The notes below the pieces were generated by a model, which saw only the letters and a program-made list of their open reading frames with translations, had not been told where the DNA came from and searched no databases. A stretch of 64,000 nt of DNA from Planktothrix sp. PCC 11201 (GTDB taxonomy: Bacteria; Cyanobacteriota; Cyanobacteriia; Cyanobacteriales; Microcoleaceae): the NCBI RefSeq assembly GCF_900009135.1, contig NZ_LT797688.1, positions 153,428 through 217,427 of the forward strand, given 5' to 3'. Positions 16,440 through 25,871 of the stretch are shown here, one piece after another. The position numbers and the translations under genes were made by a program. Position 1 is the first letter of the stretch; every line of letters starts with the position of its first letter.

Positions 16440-18956
16440 CTAAATAACCTTTGCCATTTTCAAAAGTTCAATAATAGTATAAGACTTAATTTTTATATTG
16501 TCAAAAATGGGAATAGAATTTAATTCGACCTCATCCAAAGGTTCACCGACACAACAGTAATATTCACAGCTAACCATATTGCAAAGTTGCCAATAATAAG
16601 AAGTCTCCCATTCAGGAAATAAAAATTCAATTACCTTTGTATTAGGACGACAAAAGATTAGATTAGTTAATCCTGACCCATGGGGTGCAATAATAATTTC
16701 TGCATTAGCAAAATAACCAACTTGTTCTTGAAAAGATAAATGTTCTAAACAAAGTGTTTGAAAACCTAATGTTTCTAAAAAGGGTAAAAATTCCGACTCA
16801 TTGATGACTTTTCGGCAGTTAGCATTTTGGCGACTTATATAAATTCGCTGAGGATAAATACTTGAGTTAATACTAGCGGAAAGAAACTTATTTCTAATGA
16901 AATTTACTCCCCATTTTGCAGACTTTAAATGACTCCAATGAACGCAAGATGGCACTAATAATACTGACCCTTTGACATGGGGATAATTACAGTTATCAAT
17001 TACTTTATGTTCGGGAATATTCAACAGCTTTAGCGTCTCTTTTTCATAAGGATATTGGTGGCGGTTAACGACAAACCAATCAATTTTATTGAAATCAAAA
17101 TCAGCTTTCTCTAATAAATGCAAACGGGCTATAATATCAAACATCCAATGGTAATAAATTAATCCGAATTGCGCTGATAAAAAAGCTACATTTCCTGATA
17201 ATTCTAAAGGATCTTGTAATTGCTCACGACTAATCACTAACTCACCACAACCCGTTGATAAATCCTTAATTAACTGGTTTTCTGAAGTCATGACAGCAGA
17301 TGTTAAAGCATCTCCCCATACTCGTCCATTAGGAATCACTGCAACAAACGCTTCTGAGGATAGCATAGAGTTAGGAAACAACCTAAAATTAGCTTCTCCT
17401 AATATTCCGTTTGGAGGATTAAAAACTACCAAACTTTGAGGATAAATTGATATTTTTTGAGCCCGGGGATAATCTTGAATATTTATTAGTAAATCAGGTG
17501 ATAAATTTAAGTGTTTTTCAAGTAGATCAAGAGGGATAACTTGCAAATATTTACATCCATCTCCATCTAACTTTCGTCCCATTTTTTCTAAAATTAAACC
17601 CAATTTAACATAACTATCAAAATCGTCCGAGTGTCGTTTTAACCATTGCAATAAATAAGAAATTGCTTCTTCCCATTGTTGTTGATCAATTAAAATATCT
17701 GTAATCAATAGATAGAAATTACAATCATGATTGATCTTAATATAATTTTGATAACAAGCGATTGCTTGCTCGATATTTCCTTGTTGTTGTAAATAATTTC
17801 CTAATTTTTGATAGACTATTTCTAAGTTTAAATTTTCTTCTAAGCAATCGTGATAAATTTTGATAGCTTCTTCCCAATTTCCCAAATTACAATGCACTTC
17901 TACTAAGTTAAAATTTAAGTCGGGATAATTAGGCTCAATGTTCAGACAATTACTAAAGGTAATGTAAGCTTCTTCCCATTGTTTCAATTCTTTTAAAACT
18001 ATGCCTAAATTAAAATAAGCTGCTGCAATATTAGGATTAATAGCGATAAAATTACGATAAGTAGAAGCTGCTTTTTTTTCCTGTTTAACGGATTGGTAAG
18101 CCTCCCCTAAACCATAATACGACCAGCTAAAATCAGGATTTAATTCTATGGCTTTTTGATAGGCTAAAATAGCTTCTTCCCAGCGTTGTAGCTTACTGAA
18201 ATTTTCTCCTAAACCTTGATACGACCAGCTAAAATCAGGATTTAATTCTATAGCTTTTTGATAGGCTAAAATAGCTTCTTCCCAGCGTTGTAGCTTATTA
18301 AAATTTTCTCCTAAACCTTGATACGACCAGCTAAAATCAGGATTTAATTCTATAGCTTTTTGATAGGCTAAAATTGCTTCTGTAAAATGTTTTTTTTGAC
18401 TTAAAGCCAATCCCAATTGACAATAAAGATGATAAAAGGTAGGATTAAATTCAATAGCGTAACGATAACAAACAATTGCTTGATCAATTTTGCCATTATC
18501 TAAAAATTCATTTCCTAAATTAAACTGATCTTCCGGTTTGATTTTATCAGGTTCTCTAATTAGAATTTGATATTGACATTCGTTAGCGAGTTCCGTTTGA
18601 TTGGTTGTATTAAAAACATTGGCTAAATCCCTATAAAATCTTGTATTATTAGGATTAATTTTTATTGCCATTTGATAATAATCTGTAGCGGATTTCCATT
18701 GTTGATTCTGAGCATAAATTATACCTAGATTAGCATATATTTCTGCTTGATTAGGTTGTAATACTAAAACTTGTTTATAATAATTTTTAGCTTGCTGGTA
18801 GTTGCCTTTTAACTGCATTACAATTCCCATTAATCGATAAGCATCGCCCAAATCAGAATTGTTTTTTAAAGCAATTTCACAAATATTAATTGCTTCATCT
18901 AATTGACCTTGTTTAATATAAATTTCAGCTTTTTTGATTATCTCTGATTGGGTCAT
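16440..18956 (-). CDS. TPR-GT61 (DUF563) glycosyltransferase with recently expanded TPRs
   Basis: The 838-residue protein carries about 14 TPR units up to residue 490 and a GT61/DUF563 domain after that, with VAFLSAQFGLIYYHWMFD near 590 and APHGSGLTNLIFCRPNTKVIEF near 755. Three consecutive TPRs are nearly identical (ELNPDFSWSYQGLGENF recurring), encoded by 102-bp tandem units. It is the first gene of a tight operon with 14503-16434. The start MTQSEIIKKAEIYIKQGQ is consistent with the paralogues. Cytoplasmic location is inferred from the lack of a signal peptide. Confidence 0.92.
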   Translation of the reverse strand: MTQSEIIKKAEIYIKQGQLDEAINICEIALKNNSDLGDAYRLMGIVMQLKGNYQQAKNYYKQVLVLQPNQAEIYANLGIIYAQNQQWKSATDYYQMAIKINPNNTRFYRDLANVFNTTNQTELANECQYQILIREPDKIKPEDQFNLGNEFLDNGKIDQAIVCYRYAIEFNPTFYHLYCQLGLALSQKKHFTEAILAYQKAIELNPDFSWSYQGLGENFNKLQRWEEAILAYQKAIELNPDFSWSYQGLGENFSKLQRWEEAILAYQKAIELNPDFSWSYYGLGEAYQSVKQEKKAASTYRNFIAINPNIAAAYFNLGIVLKELKQWEEAYITFSNCLNIEPNYPDLNFNLVEVHCNLGNWEEAIKIYHDCLEENLNLEIVYQKLGNYLQQQGNIEQAIACYQNYIKINHDCNFYLLITDILIDQQQWEEAISYLLQWLKRHSDDFDSYVKLGLILEKMGRKLDGDGCKYLQVIPLDLLEKHLNLSPDLLINIQDYPRAQKISIYPQSLVVFNPPNGILGEANFRLFPNSMLSSEAFVAVIPNGRVWGDALTSAVMTSENQLIKDLSTGCGELVISREQLQDPLELSGNVAFLSAQFGLIYYHWMFDIIARLHLLEKADFDFNKIDWFVVNRHQYPYEKETLKLLNIPEHKVIDNCNYPHVKGSVLLVPSCVHWSHLKSAKWGVNFIRNKFLSASINSSIYPQRIYISRQNANCRKVINESEFLPFLETLGFQTLCLEHLSFQEQVGYFANAEIIIAPHGSGLTNLIFCRPNTKVIEFLFPEWETSYYWQLCNMVSCEYYCCVGEPLDEVELNSIPIFDNIKIKSYTIIELLKMAKVI
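18117..18382 (-). repeat. 102-bp tandem repeat encoding TPR units
   Basis: The sequence ATACGACCAG recurs at 18117, 18219 and 18321, exactly 102 bases (three times 34 codons) apart. The first two units are almost identical over their full length; the third matches until about 18382. This is an in-frame expansion of one TPR unit and its linker. Confidence 0.93.
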
Positions 18957-19243
18957 AATTATAAAATAAAAAATATAAATTTAAGTTAAAATAGGTTTTT
19001 GTTAGAATCAATTTCGATAATAAAATCAGTTTAATGGGAGTCCATTTAACGGGTTTTAGTGTCTGCATATTTTTGCCATCTAAATTGGGTAACATTACAG
19101 ATTTAGGTGGTTTTCCAAAATTATTATATTCTCCCGATGGATTCTGTTTTTTCATTGCTCCTCAATTTGCTTTCCTCAAACTACTGATCATGTAAGCCAA
19201 TAAGACTTATAATAACAGATTGATTAGCTAAAACTGTAATTTT

Positions 19244-22200
19244 ATGTTGAGTTCATCTCCCCTGGTTAGTGTTATTATTCCGGTTTATAATGGCGATCGC
19301 TACCTTAGCCAAGCCATCGATAGTGTTTTGATTCAAACCTACTCAAACTACGAAATTGTTATAGTTGATGATGGCTCAACGGACAATACACCTAAGATCA
19401 TACAACACTACATAGATACACACCGGAACCCCTCTATAATTCGTTATATTGTGCAATCTAATCAAGGAGTTGCAGCTGCTAGAAATCGTGGAATTCAGGA
19501 AGCTAGGGGAAAATTTATTGCTTTACTAGATCAAGATGATGTGTTTTTACCTGAAAAATTAGCCCATCAAGTCGCCTGTTTTGATTCTAACCAAAATGTA
19601 GCAATTGTCAATAGTGGCTGGCGTTTAATTGATCAAAATAATAACGGAATTTCCGATATTGAACCTTGGCATGAGTTACCCGATTTAACCCTAGAAACTT
19701 GGATAAAAAGAACTCCAATTTTACCTAGCTCTTTAATGTTCAGGCAAGAATCTTGGCAGCAAGTTGGAGGATTTGATTCTCGCTTTAATGGAGTCGATGA
19801 TGTTGATTTTATTTGGCGTTTAGCATTACGAGGATATGCAGCCATTTGGCTCCCTGAAATTACCGTTAATTATCGGCAACATCAGCAAACTGTTTCTCAT
19901 CAAAAAGCTAGAGAAAGAGCCAATTTAATAGTAGCACTGCACGATTATTTTTTCAGTCAGCCCAATTTATCCGATGAAATTCTTCAACTCGAAAAACCCG
20001 CTCGATATGAAACTTTAACTTGGATGGCATGGCATTTATATCATACCCATCATCCTCAAGCAATGGCTGAATTTCTCCAGAAATCTTTACTTTATACTCC
20101 TTATACCGTAGCGATTACTATTTCTGATTGGGTACATCGATTCATGGGTTATTGTCAGGGTTATGGTTATGAACTTGATTTAGAAAGTTTCTATAATTTA
20201 CCCGAATGGAAACAACTAATTACGAAAAATATTCCCCAAAACAAACCTAGAGTGAGTGTGATTATTCCTGCTTATAATTGTGATCAATATATTGAACAAT
20301 GTGTAAAAAGTGTTCTCGAACAAACCTATACTAATTATGAAGTTATTGTCATTGATGATGGTTCTCAAGATCGAACTCAACAAATTCTAAAACCTTTTTT
20401 TCCCGTAATTAAATATATTTATCAAGACAATCAAGGAGCAGCAAAAGCCAGAAATCATGGCTGTGAAATAGCGCAAGGAGAATTTTTAGCTTTTTTAGAT
20501 GGAGATGACTTTTTCTTACCTCAAAAATTAGCCGAACAGGTTGCTGCTTTTGATGCTGATCCTAGTATTGATTTTATCCAAAGTGGGTGGTGTATTGTTA
20601 ATCAAAAAGGAATTGTAATGAGTGTCATTAAGCCTTGGGAAAACGCACCGGAATTGAATTTAGAAACGTGGGTTTTACATAAATGTGTACGTCCGAGTGC
20701 CATGATTTTGCGCCGAGAATGGTGGGAAAAAGTGGGAGGATTTGATCATCTTTATCCCCCTACTGAAGACTTAGATTTTGTCTTACGTTTATCCTTAATG
20801 GGATGTAAAACTATTTGGTTAAAAGAAATTCATGCTTGTTACCGTCAACATGACAATAACTTAATGTCGGGAGGATTAAAAGTTATCAAAAATACGGGAA
20901 TTATTATGGATAATTTCTTTAACCATCCCGATCTTCCCGATAAAATTCGTCAGTTACGTCGAAAGGAAAGTTATGATCGCTGGGTGTGGTTAGCTTGGCG
21001 AATGTATCGAGACCATTATCCTCAATTAATGATATATTGTTTAGAGAAATCCCTAGAATATAGTTTTTTCCCTCTGACAGAAACTATTTCACAATGGCTT
21101 GATGCCTTTCAAAATATAGCATCAGACTATGGGGAAAAAATAGATACTTATGATTTAATTCAATCTCAGGAATGGCAATCTATTATCCATAAAATCATGA
21201 ACCCAAAACTTACCCCCCAACCTAAACCAACCTTAACTCCTCCCTTGAATAAACCCCATATTCTGTTAATCAATACTGACGACCCAGGTATTGGGGGGTT
21301 AGCACAATATGATCATTTAATTCTTTGTGAATTAGCAAAATTAGGCTATCGAGTAACGGCCGTTAGACCCAAACACGATAACCCCTTAGTTGAGGAGGAA
21401 AAAGAGTTAGGAATTCAGCAATATTGGTTAGACTATAGCACTAGCCAAGATTTACCTAGAATTCTCAGAAATACCCAAGATGCGGAAGCTCTTTATGATG
21501 AAATTAAACCCGATTTTATTATTTTTAGTGATGGTTGGCCTTACTCCCATTTTGCCGCTAAACAAGTAGCAATTCAGCGCCATATTCCCTATATGATTGC
21601 CTTGGGATTAGCCATGCCCGAACATATTAATTTTACCATGGGAGATGGTATTCCCTACGCCAAAGGGGTATTATATCAATATGGATTAGCCCGGACTTTC
21701 AATACCGCAGCTTACGAACATCTCCAGATTTTACAAGACCAATTTGGCTTACCCAAAGATAAAGGAAATGTAGTCTATTATGGACGATCAGAAAAATATT
21801 TTTCTTCGCCTAATTTAGCCACTCGTCAACGGTTACGGCAAGAAATAGGGATTCCTGAAGATGGGATTATGTGCTTAACTACTGCCAGGTTAGCCCCCAT
21901 TAAAGGACATCGGTTTCAGTTAGAAGCGATCGCTCAATTAAAACACACTTCTATCTGGGAAAAATTATACTTTGTTTGGGCGGGAACAGGAGAGGGAAGT
22001 GATCATGATTTAGAATCCGAATTAAAACAAAAAGTGCAGGAATTAGGAGTTAGCGATCGCGTCATATTCTTAGGACAACGGTGGGATATTCCTGACTGGT
22101 TAGATGCCTGTGATATCTTTATTTTAACCTCCCTAGCAGAAGCCGCTCCCTCCTTTGCAATTATGGAAGCCATGGCAAAAGGATTACCCATTATTGCCTC

Positions 22201-22756
22201 GGCTGCGGGGGGCATTCCCGAAGGTTTAGGAGATACGGGAAAACTCTTAACTGATCCTAATATTGATCCCGAAAAAACGGTTACTGATCTCGTTGAAACT
22301 TTACAAGAATTAGCGATTAATCCTCCGTTACTCTCTAAAATGGGTGTAGCATCTAAACAACGAGCAGAAGAACTATTTAAAGAAGACCGGATGTTAAAAC
22401 AAACCCTAGAAATTATAGAAATTGCTTTAACTTCCCCCGAAGAAAATAGCTTGAGTCATTTACCTTTAACTAAAACTGAAGTAAAATATCTCAATCATCG
22501 TCTCAAATACTCATCACTCCTTTGGAATGCTTGGTATCATTATACCCAAGGAAATCCCTCTCAAATGGTTACCTTTCTCGAACAATCCTTAAAATACTCC
22601 CCCTTTGAATTTGTCACTGAAGCCGTGTTAGAATGGGTAAATGATTTTGTGCGCTTATCCAATTACAGAAACTATCCTTTGGATGCTTCCACCTTAAGTC
22701 AATCCCCTGAATGGAAATATGCAATGGAACGAATTTTAGGGATTGTTAGTCGTTAA
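19244..22756 (+). CDS. Three-domain glycosyltransferase (GT2-GT2-GT4)
   Basis: This 1170-residue protein fuses three catalytic domains. GT2-A covers about 7-240 (SVIIPVYNGDRY, VDDGSTDNT, LDQDD). GT2-B covers about 335-560 (SVIIPAYNCDQY, IDDGSQDRT, LDGDD). A GT4/GT-B domain covers about 669-1060, with HILLINTDDPGIGGLAQYD, RLAPIKGHRFQLEAIAQL and the E-x7-E motif EAAPSFAIMEAMAKG near 965. After each domain comes the same 75-residue helical module ending in 'PEW' (DNA 20000-20223, 20965-21190, 22497-22728). No membrane helices are seen. Three sequential transfers by one chain are plausible (inference). In GT2-A the DXD motif reads DQDD, still acidic. It is followed by a dehydratase that makes GDP-sugars. 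Donor sugars unknown. Confidence 0.93.
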   Translation: MLSSSPLVSVIIPVYNGDRYLSQAIDSVLIQTYSNYEIVIVDDGSTDNTPKIIQHYIDTHRNPSIIRYIVQSNQGVAAARNRGIQEARGKFIALLDQDDVFLPEKLAHQVACFDSNQNVAIVNSGWRLIDQNNNGISDIEPWHELPDLTLETWIKRTPILPSSLMFRQESWQQVGGFDSRFNGVDDVDFIWRLALRGYAAIWLPEITVNYRQHQQTVSHQKARERANLIVALHDYFFSQPNLSDEILQLEKPARYETLTWMAWHLYHTHHPQAMAEFLQKSLLYTPYTVAITISDWVHRFMGYCQGYGYELDLESFYNLPEWKQLITKNIPQNKPRVSVIIPAYNCDQYIEQCVKSVLEQTYTNYEVIVIDDGSQDRTQQILKPFFPVIKYIYQDNQGAAKARNHGCEIAQGEFLAFLDGDDFFLPQKLAEQVAAFDADPSIDFIQSGWCIVNQKGIVMSVIKPWENAPELNLETWVLHKCVRPSAMILRREWWEKVGGFDHLYPPTEDLDFVLRLSLMGCKTIWLKEIHACYRQHDNNLMSGGLKVIKNTGIIMDNFFNHPDLPDKIRQLRRKESYDRWVWLAWRMYRDHYPQLMIYCLEKSLEYSFFPLTETISQWLDAFQNIASDYGEKIDTYDLIQSQEWQSIIHKIMNPKLTPQPKPTLTPPLNKPHILLINTDDPGIGGLAQYDHLILCELAKLGYRVTAVRPKHDNPLVEEEKELGIQQYWLDYSTSQDLPRILRNTQDAEALYDEIKPDFIIFSDGWPYSHFAAKQVAIQRHIPYMIALGLAMPEHINFTMGDGIPYAKGVLYQYGLARTFNTAAYEHLQILQDQFGLPKDKGNVVYYGRSEKYFSSPNLATRQRLRQEIGIPEDGIMCLTTARLAPIKGHRFQLEAIAQLKHTSIWEKLYFVWAGTGEGSDHDLESELKQKVQELGVSDRVIFLGQRWDIPDWLDACDIFILTSLAEAAPSFAIMEAMAKGLPIIASAAGGIPEGLGDTGKLLTDPNIDPEKTVTDLVETLQELAINPPLLSKMGVASKQRAEELFKEDRMLKQTLEIIEIALTSPEENSLSHLPLTKTEVKYLNHRLKYSSLLWNAWYHYTQGNPSQMVTFLEQSLKYSPFEFVTEAVLEWVNDFVRLSNYRNYPLDASTLSQSPEWKYAMERILGIVSR

Positions 22757-22796
22757 TTTTATTGTTAAAAATTGAAATTGGGATTGTCAATTAAAG

Positions 22797-23750
22797 ATGA
22801 AAACCGCATTAATTTCCGGCATATCAGGACAGGATGGAGCTTATTTAGCTGACCTATTGTTAAAACAAGGTTATTCCGTTTATGGCACATCACGGGACGC
22901 TCAAATGTCTTCTTTTAGCAATTTATCTCGTCTAGGAATTCGAGATAAAATTAAATTAGAATCCATGATTTTGACGGACTTTAGAAGTGTATTGCAAACT
23001 CTAACTAAAATTCAACCCGATGAAGTCTATAATTTAGCAGGTCAAAGTTCAGTAGGATTATCCTTTGAACAGCCAGTAGAAACCTTAGAAAGTATGGCAA
23101 TTGGTACATTAAATTTATTAGAAGCGATTCGATTTACAGGAGCAAAAATTAAACTTTATAATGCTAGTTCCAGTGAATGTTTTGGCGATACTAAAGGACT
23201 GCCTGCCGATGAAAATACTCCATTTCGCCCCCGTAGTCCCTACGCTGTGGCTAAAGCAACGGCTTTTTGGGAAGTAGCTAACTATCGAGAAGCATACGGT
23301 TTATTTGCCTGTTCTGGGATTCTATTTAACCATGAATCTCCCCTGCGTCCTGAACGATTTGTTACCCAAAAAATTGTTAAAGCAGCCATTGATATTGCAG
23401 CCGGAAAACAAGATAAACTCTATTTAGGGGATATTTCAATTCAACGAGATTGGGGTTGGGCACTGGAGTATGTAGAAGCCATGTATTTAATGTTGCAGCA
23501 GCAAGAACCCGATGATTATGTAATTGCCACAGGGGAAACCTACGCCTTAGAATCGTTTATAGAAATAGCTTTTTCTTGTGTGGGATTAGATTGGAAAACC
23601 TGTGTTAAATCTGACAGTAATTTATTAAGACCTACGGATATTGCTGTAGGTCGAGGAAATCCCAGTAAAGCGGAAGAAAAGTTGGGATGGAAAGCTCAAT
23701 ATAAAATGCCAGATGTTGTTAGAATGATGATTGAAGCAAGACACTCGTAG
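22797..23750 (+). CDS. gmd: GDP-mannose 4,6-dehydratase-like SDR enzyme
   Basis: The 317-residue extended short-chain dehydrogenase has the Rossmann motif GISGQDGAYLADLLLKQGY near the N-terminus, SSSECFG near 126 and the catalytic YAVAK near 149. NHESPLRPERFVTQKI is a hallmark of Gmd. These enzymes turn GDP-D-mannose into GDP-4-keto-6-deoxymannose, the precursor of fucose, rhamnose and perosamine donors. It is 40 bp downstream of the triple glycosyltransferase, suggesting co-transcription and donor supply. It is slightly shorter than typical Gmd (about 325-370 residues), and the partner epimerase/reductase is not in the window. An exact substrate other than GDP-mannose cannot be excluded. Confidence 0.85.
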   Translation: MKTALISGISGQDGAYLADLLLKQGYSVYGTSRDAQMSSFSNLSRLGIRDKIKLESMILTDFRSVLQTLTKIQPDEVYNLAGQSSVGLSFEQPVETLESMAIGTLNLLEAIRFTGAKIKLYNASSSECFGDTKGLPADENTPFRPRSPYAVAKATAFWEVANYREAYGLFACSGILFNHESPLRPERFVTQKIVKAAIDIAAGKQDKLYLGDISIQRDWGWALEYVEAMYLMLQQQEPDDYVIATGETYALESFIEIAFSCVGLDWKTCVKSDSNLLRPTDIAVGRGNPSKAEEKLGWKAQYKMPDVVRMMIEARHS

Positions 23751-23817
23751 TAAGCCCTTCAGGGCTTCAATAAGCTTTTGCTGCATACAATCTAGCGAGC
23801 GAGGAAGCTCGGACTAC
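23747..23817 (+). repeat. REP-like double-hairpin element
   Basis: GTAGTAAGCCC-ttca-GGGCTT forms hairpin one (23752-23767), GAGC-gaggaa-GCTC forms hairpin two (about 23798-23811), and ACTAC closes the element. The same order recurs at 62964-63016, with single-hairpin relatives at 62919-62940 and 57791-57813. It begins inside the gmd stop codon region and may also act as the end of that transcript. Confidence 0.75.
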
Positions 23818-23930
23818 AAGAATTTAACGATTTCTGAATAGCTATTTTAGATGCGCGCGCAGCTTATTAAGCCAAAACAATTACATTCAGGAGATTAAAA
23901 TATCGTAATCAAGTTGAGTTTCCAACTAAG

Positions 23931-24024
23931 GAATGAAAAACCAATAAGGTGACTAATTGAGCAATAGTTTACAGTAGATCAAGGTTTCCAGGTTGTAATT
24001 GTGCAAGTTATTTATTTTTCATTC
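23931..24024. mobile_element. Candidate 94-bp MITE
   Basis: The segment has perfect 10-bp terminal inverted repeats (GAATGAAAAA / TTTTTCATTC) and is flanked by CTAAG on both sides (23926-23930 and 24025-24029). The homologous upstream region at 30345-30434 lacks the segment and has a single CTAAG, giving an empty site. It encodes nothing. An alternative is a chance duplication of CTAAGGxATxAAAAAC. Confidence 0.6.
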
Positions 24025-24060
24025 CTAAGGGATAAAAACAGTAATTATTTTGGATTGAGC

Positions 24061-24089
24061 TTTCATTATTGATTGGAATGCTGTATAAT
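24061..24089 (+). promoter_or_regulatory. Candidate promoter before the remnant and TPR gene
   Basis: TTTCAT (24061-24066), 17 bases, then a perfect TATAAT (24084-24089). The homologous stretch at 30399-30427 has the same geometry. It would drive the remnant and the TPR gene at 24201. Confidence 0.45.
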
Positions 24090-24108
24090 CAAAAGGCCAT
24101 TTAATGGG

Positions 24109-24192
24109 ATGGGATATGCGATTTTACGGAATCGGAGTCTTGTTGAGATGGCAGAATTCATGGTTAAATCAGGAATTGATTCTTATTCTTAA
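24109..24192 (+). pseudogene. Remnant of the gene at 30473-30836
   Basis: The 27-codon frame ILRNRSLVEMAEFMVKSG matches ILRDQSLVKMAEVMVKLG encoded at 30612-30665. The upstream DNA is also homologous, but about 170 bases that would encode the N-terminal part are missing. What remains is a deletion remnant lying 8 bp before the TPR gene. Confidence 0.7.
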
Positions 24193-24200
24193 TATATTTT

Positions 24201-25712
24201 ATGACAGTTTCGTATTTTCATCTAGCTAATCAATTTGTCCAAGAAGGAAATTTAGGAGAGGCGATCGCAATTTATCGTAAAGCAATTGAAGATCACCCCA
24301 ATGTTCATCTGTACCAACACAATCTGGGTAAACTTTTAGTACAAACTGGAGCCTCGGAAGAAGCGATAGTTAATTACGATCAATCCTGTAAAATGAATCC
24401 TAAATCAGCTTGGTATCATTATGATTACGGAATAGCTTTAGTTGAAGTTAAACAATATGCAAAATCAATTTTGGTTTTACAGGAAGCGATCGCGCTCGAG
24501 CCTAATATACCTGAGTTTTATAAAAGTTTAGGTGAGGCATTTTGGCAAGCAGGTCAAACGAATGAGGCTATCGACTATTTAAAAAAAGCTATTGATCAAG
24601 GGTTCTCAAATTCATCTCAGTTATATCAACAAATTGGCAATATTTTATTAGAACAGGGACAAGTTGAGGAAGGATTTTATTATTGGCGTAAGGCATTAGA
24701 GCTAAATTCTAATTCCTCGGAAATTTATGTTCAGTTTGGGGAATTACTACAGACTAGGAATGAAATTGCAGAAGCAATTGATGTTTATCACAAAGCTATT
24801 AAGTTGAATCCTTATGCCTACTGGTCGCAGTATAAGTTAGGGACGGCTTTAGCTGCTTGTGGTCAATTGCAAGAGGCGGTTATAGCTTATCAAAAAGCAA
24901 TAGAATTAGAATCTGGATCGGCGATTGTTCATCATTATTTAGGGCATACCTTATCGTTATTACAGAGATGGGAAGAAGCGATCATTTGTTATCAGAAAGC
25001 TGCGGAACTTGCTCCCAACTCAGCCGTGGTTTACCAACATTGGGGAGATGCGTTAATGAGTTTGGGAAGATGGAATGAAGCAGTAGGAATATACCGGAAA
25101 TCGGTTGAATTAGAACCTCATTCTTTAGAAGTCCAGGATCATTTAGGGTTTGTTTTAGCTCAACTAGGACAATCGGAAGAAGCGATCGCAGCTTATGTTA
25201 AAGCCTTAGCCATTGATCCCAATTCCGAGGTTGTCAATTTTCATTTGCTGGAAGTTTTGCAGAGTTCTAACTTATCCGTTTCATCTAATAAAAATTTACC
25301 GGAAATAGAACAGTGTTATCGTCGGATTATTGCTTGTAATCCCAATCATTTAGAAGTTTATCGAAAACTACTAGAACTTCAACCGAATGATCTTGATGTT
25401 TACTTGCAATATGGGCAAGCCTTGATTAATCAACATCAATGGCAAGATGCAATCTCAACTTATCAAATCGTAATTCAACGTCAACCGAGTGCACAAGCTT
25501 ACCAAGGTTTGGGAGATGCGTGGCAAGGTAAAGCAATATTTGATCAAGCTATTCAAGCCTATCAAAAAGCTCTGGAGTTTAACTCAGAATGTTCCCTAAT
25601 TTACAATAATTTAGGTGATGCTTTGGCAAAATTTGGCCAGATAAAAGAAGCGAGTGTTTGCTATCGTCGCGCCTTGGAGTTAGCAGCCAAACAGCACACT
25701 CTCGTTGTCTAG
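24201..25712 (+). CDS. TPR-only protein
   Basis: The 503-residue protein is made of roughly 13-14 TPR units from end to end ([33 protein letters not shown] and so on) with no recognisable catalytic domain. TPR solenoids bind peptides or partner proteins, so a scaffold for neighbouring glycosyltransferases is inferred. The N-terminal sequence MTVxxFxxANQ resembles the TPR gene at 30976-31581 and the TPR part of 25872-27992. It faces the latter convergently with a 159-bp gap. The upstream region carries a remnant, a MITE and a candidate promoter. Confidence 0.88.
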   Translation: MTVSYFHLANQFVQEGNLGEAIAIYRKAIEDHPNVHLYQHNLGKLLVQTGASEEAIVNYDQSCKMNPKSAWYHYDYGIALVEVKQYAKSILVLQEAIALEPNIPEFYKSLGEAFWQAGQTNEAIDYLKKAIDQGFSNSSQLYQQIGNILLEQGQVEEGFYYWRKALELNSNSSEIYVQFGELLQTRNEIAEAIDVYHKAIKLNPYAYWSQYKLGTALAACGQLQEAVIAYQKAIELESGSAIVHHYLGHTLSLLQRWEEAIICYQKAAELAPNSAVVYQHWGDALMSLGRWNEAVGIYRKSVELEPHSLEVQDHLGFVLAQLGQSEEAIAAYVKALAIDPNSEVVNFHLLEVLQSSNLSVSSNKNLPEIEQCYRRIIACNPNHLEVYRKLLELQPNDLDVYLQYGQALINQHQWQDAISTYQIVIQRQPSAQAYQGLGDAWQGKAIFDQAIQAYQKALEFNSECSLIYNNLGDALAKFGQIKEASVCYRRALELAAKQHTLVV

Positions 25713-25871
25713 TTTTGCAATAGATATTCTGGGCTAAACAGCAGTCGGCTTAAGCTGTTAGGCATCTGAATAGGGTATGGGATTGTCAATGTGGCAACCT
25801 TTTTGTTGTACCATTGGTTAACAGATTTTAACCGTCTGCCATCAATAATAAAACTTGTTCCGAATTGCAGT

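Noticed and set aside
18925-19155. 76-codon minus-strand frame upstream of the 838-residue TPR-GT61 gene
   Set aside because: It overlaps the start of that gene, has no family I recognise and becomes low-complexity (LILTKTYFNLNLYFLFYNY) at the end.
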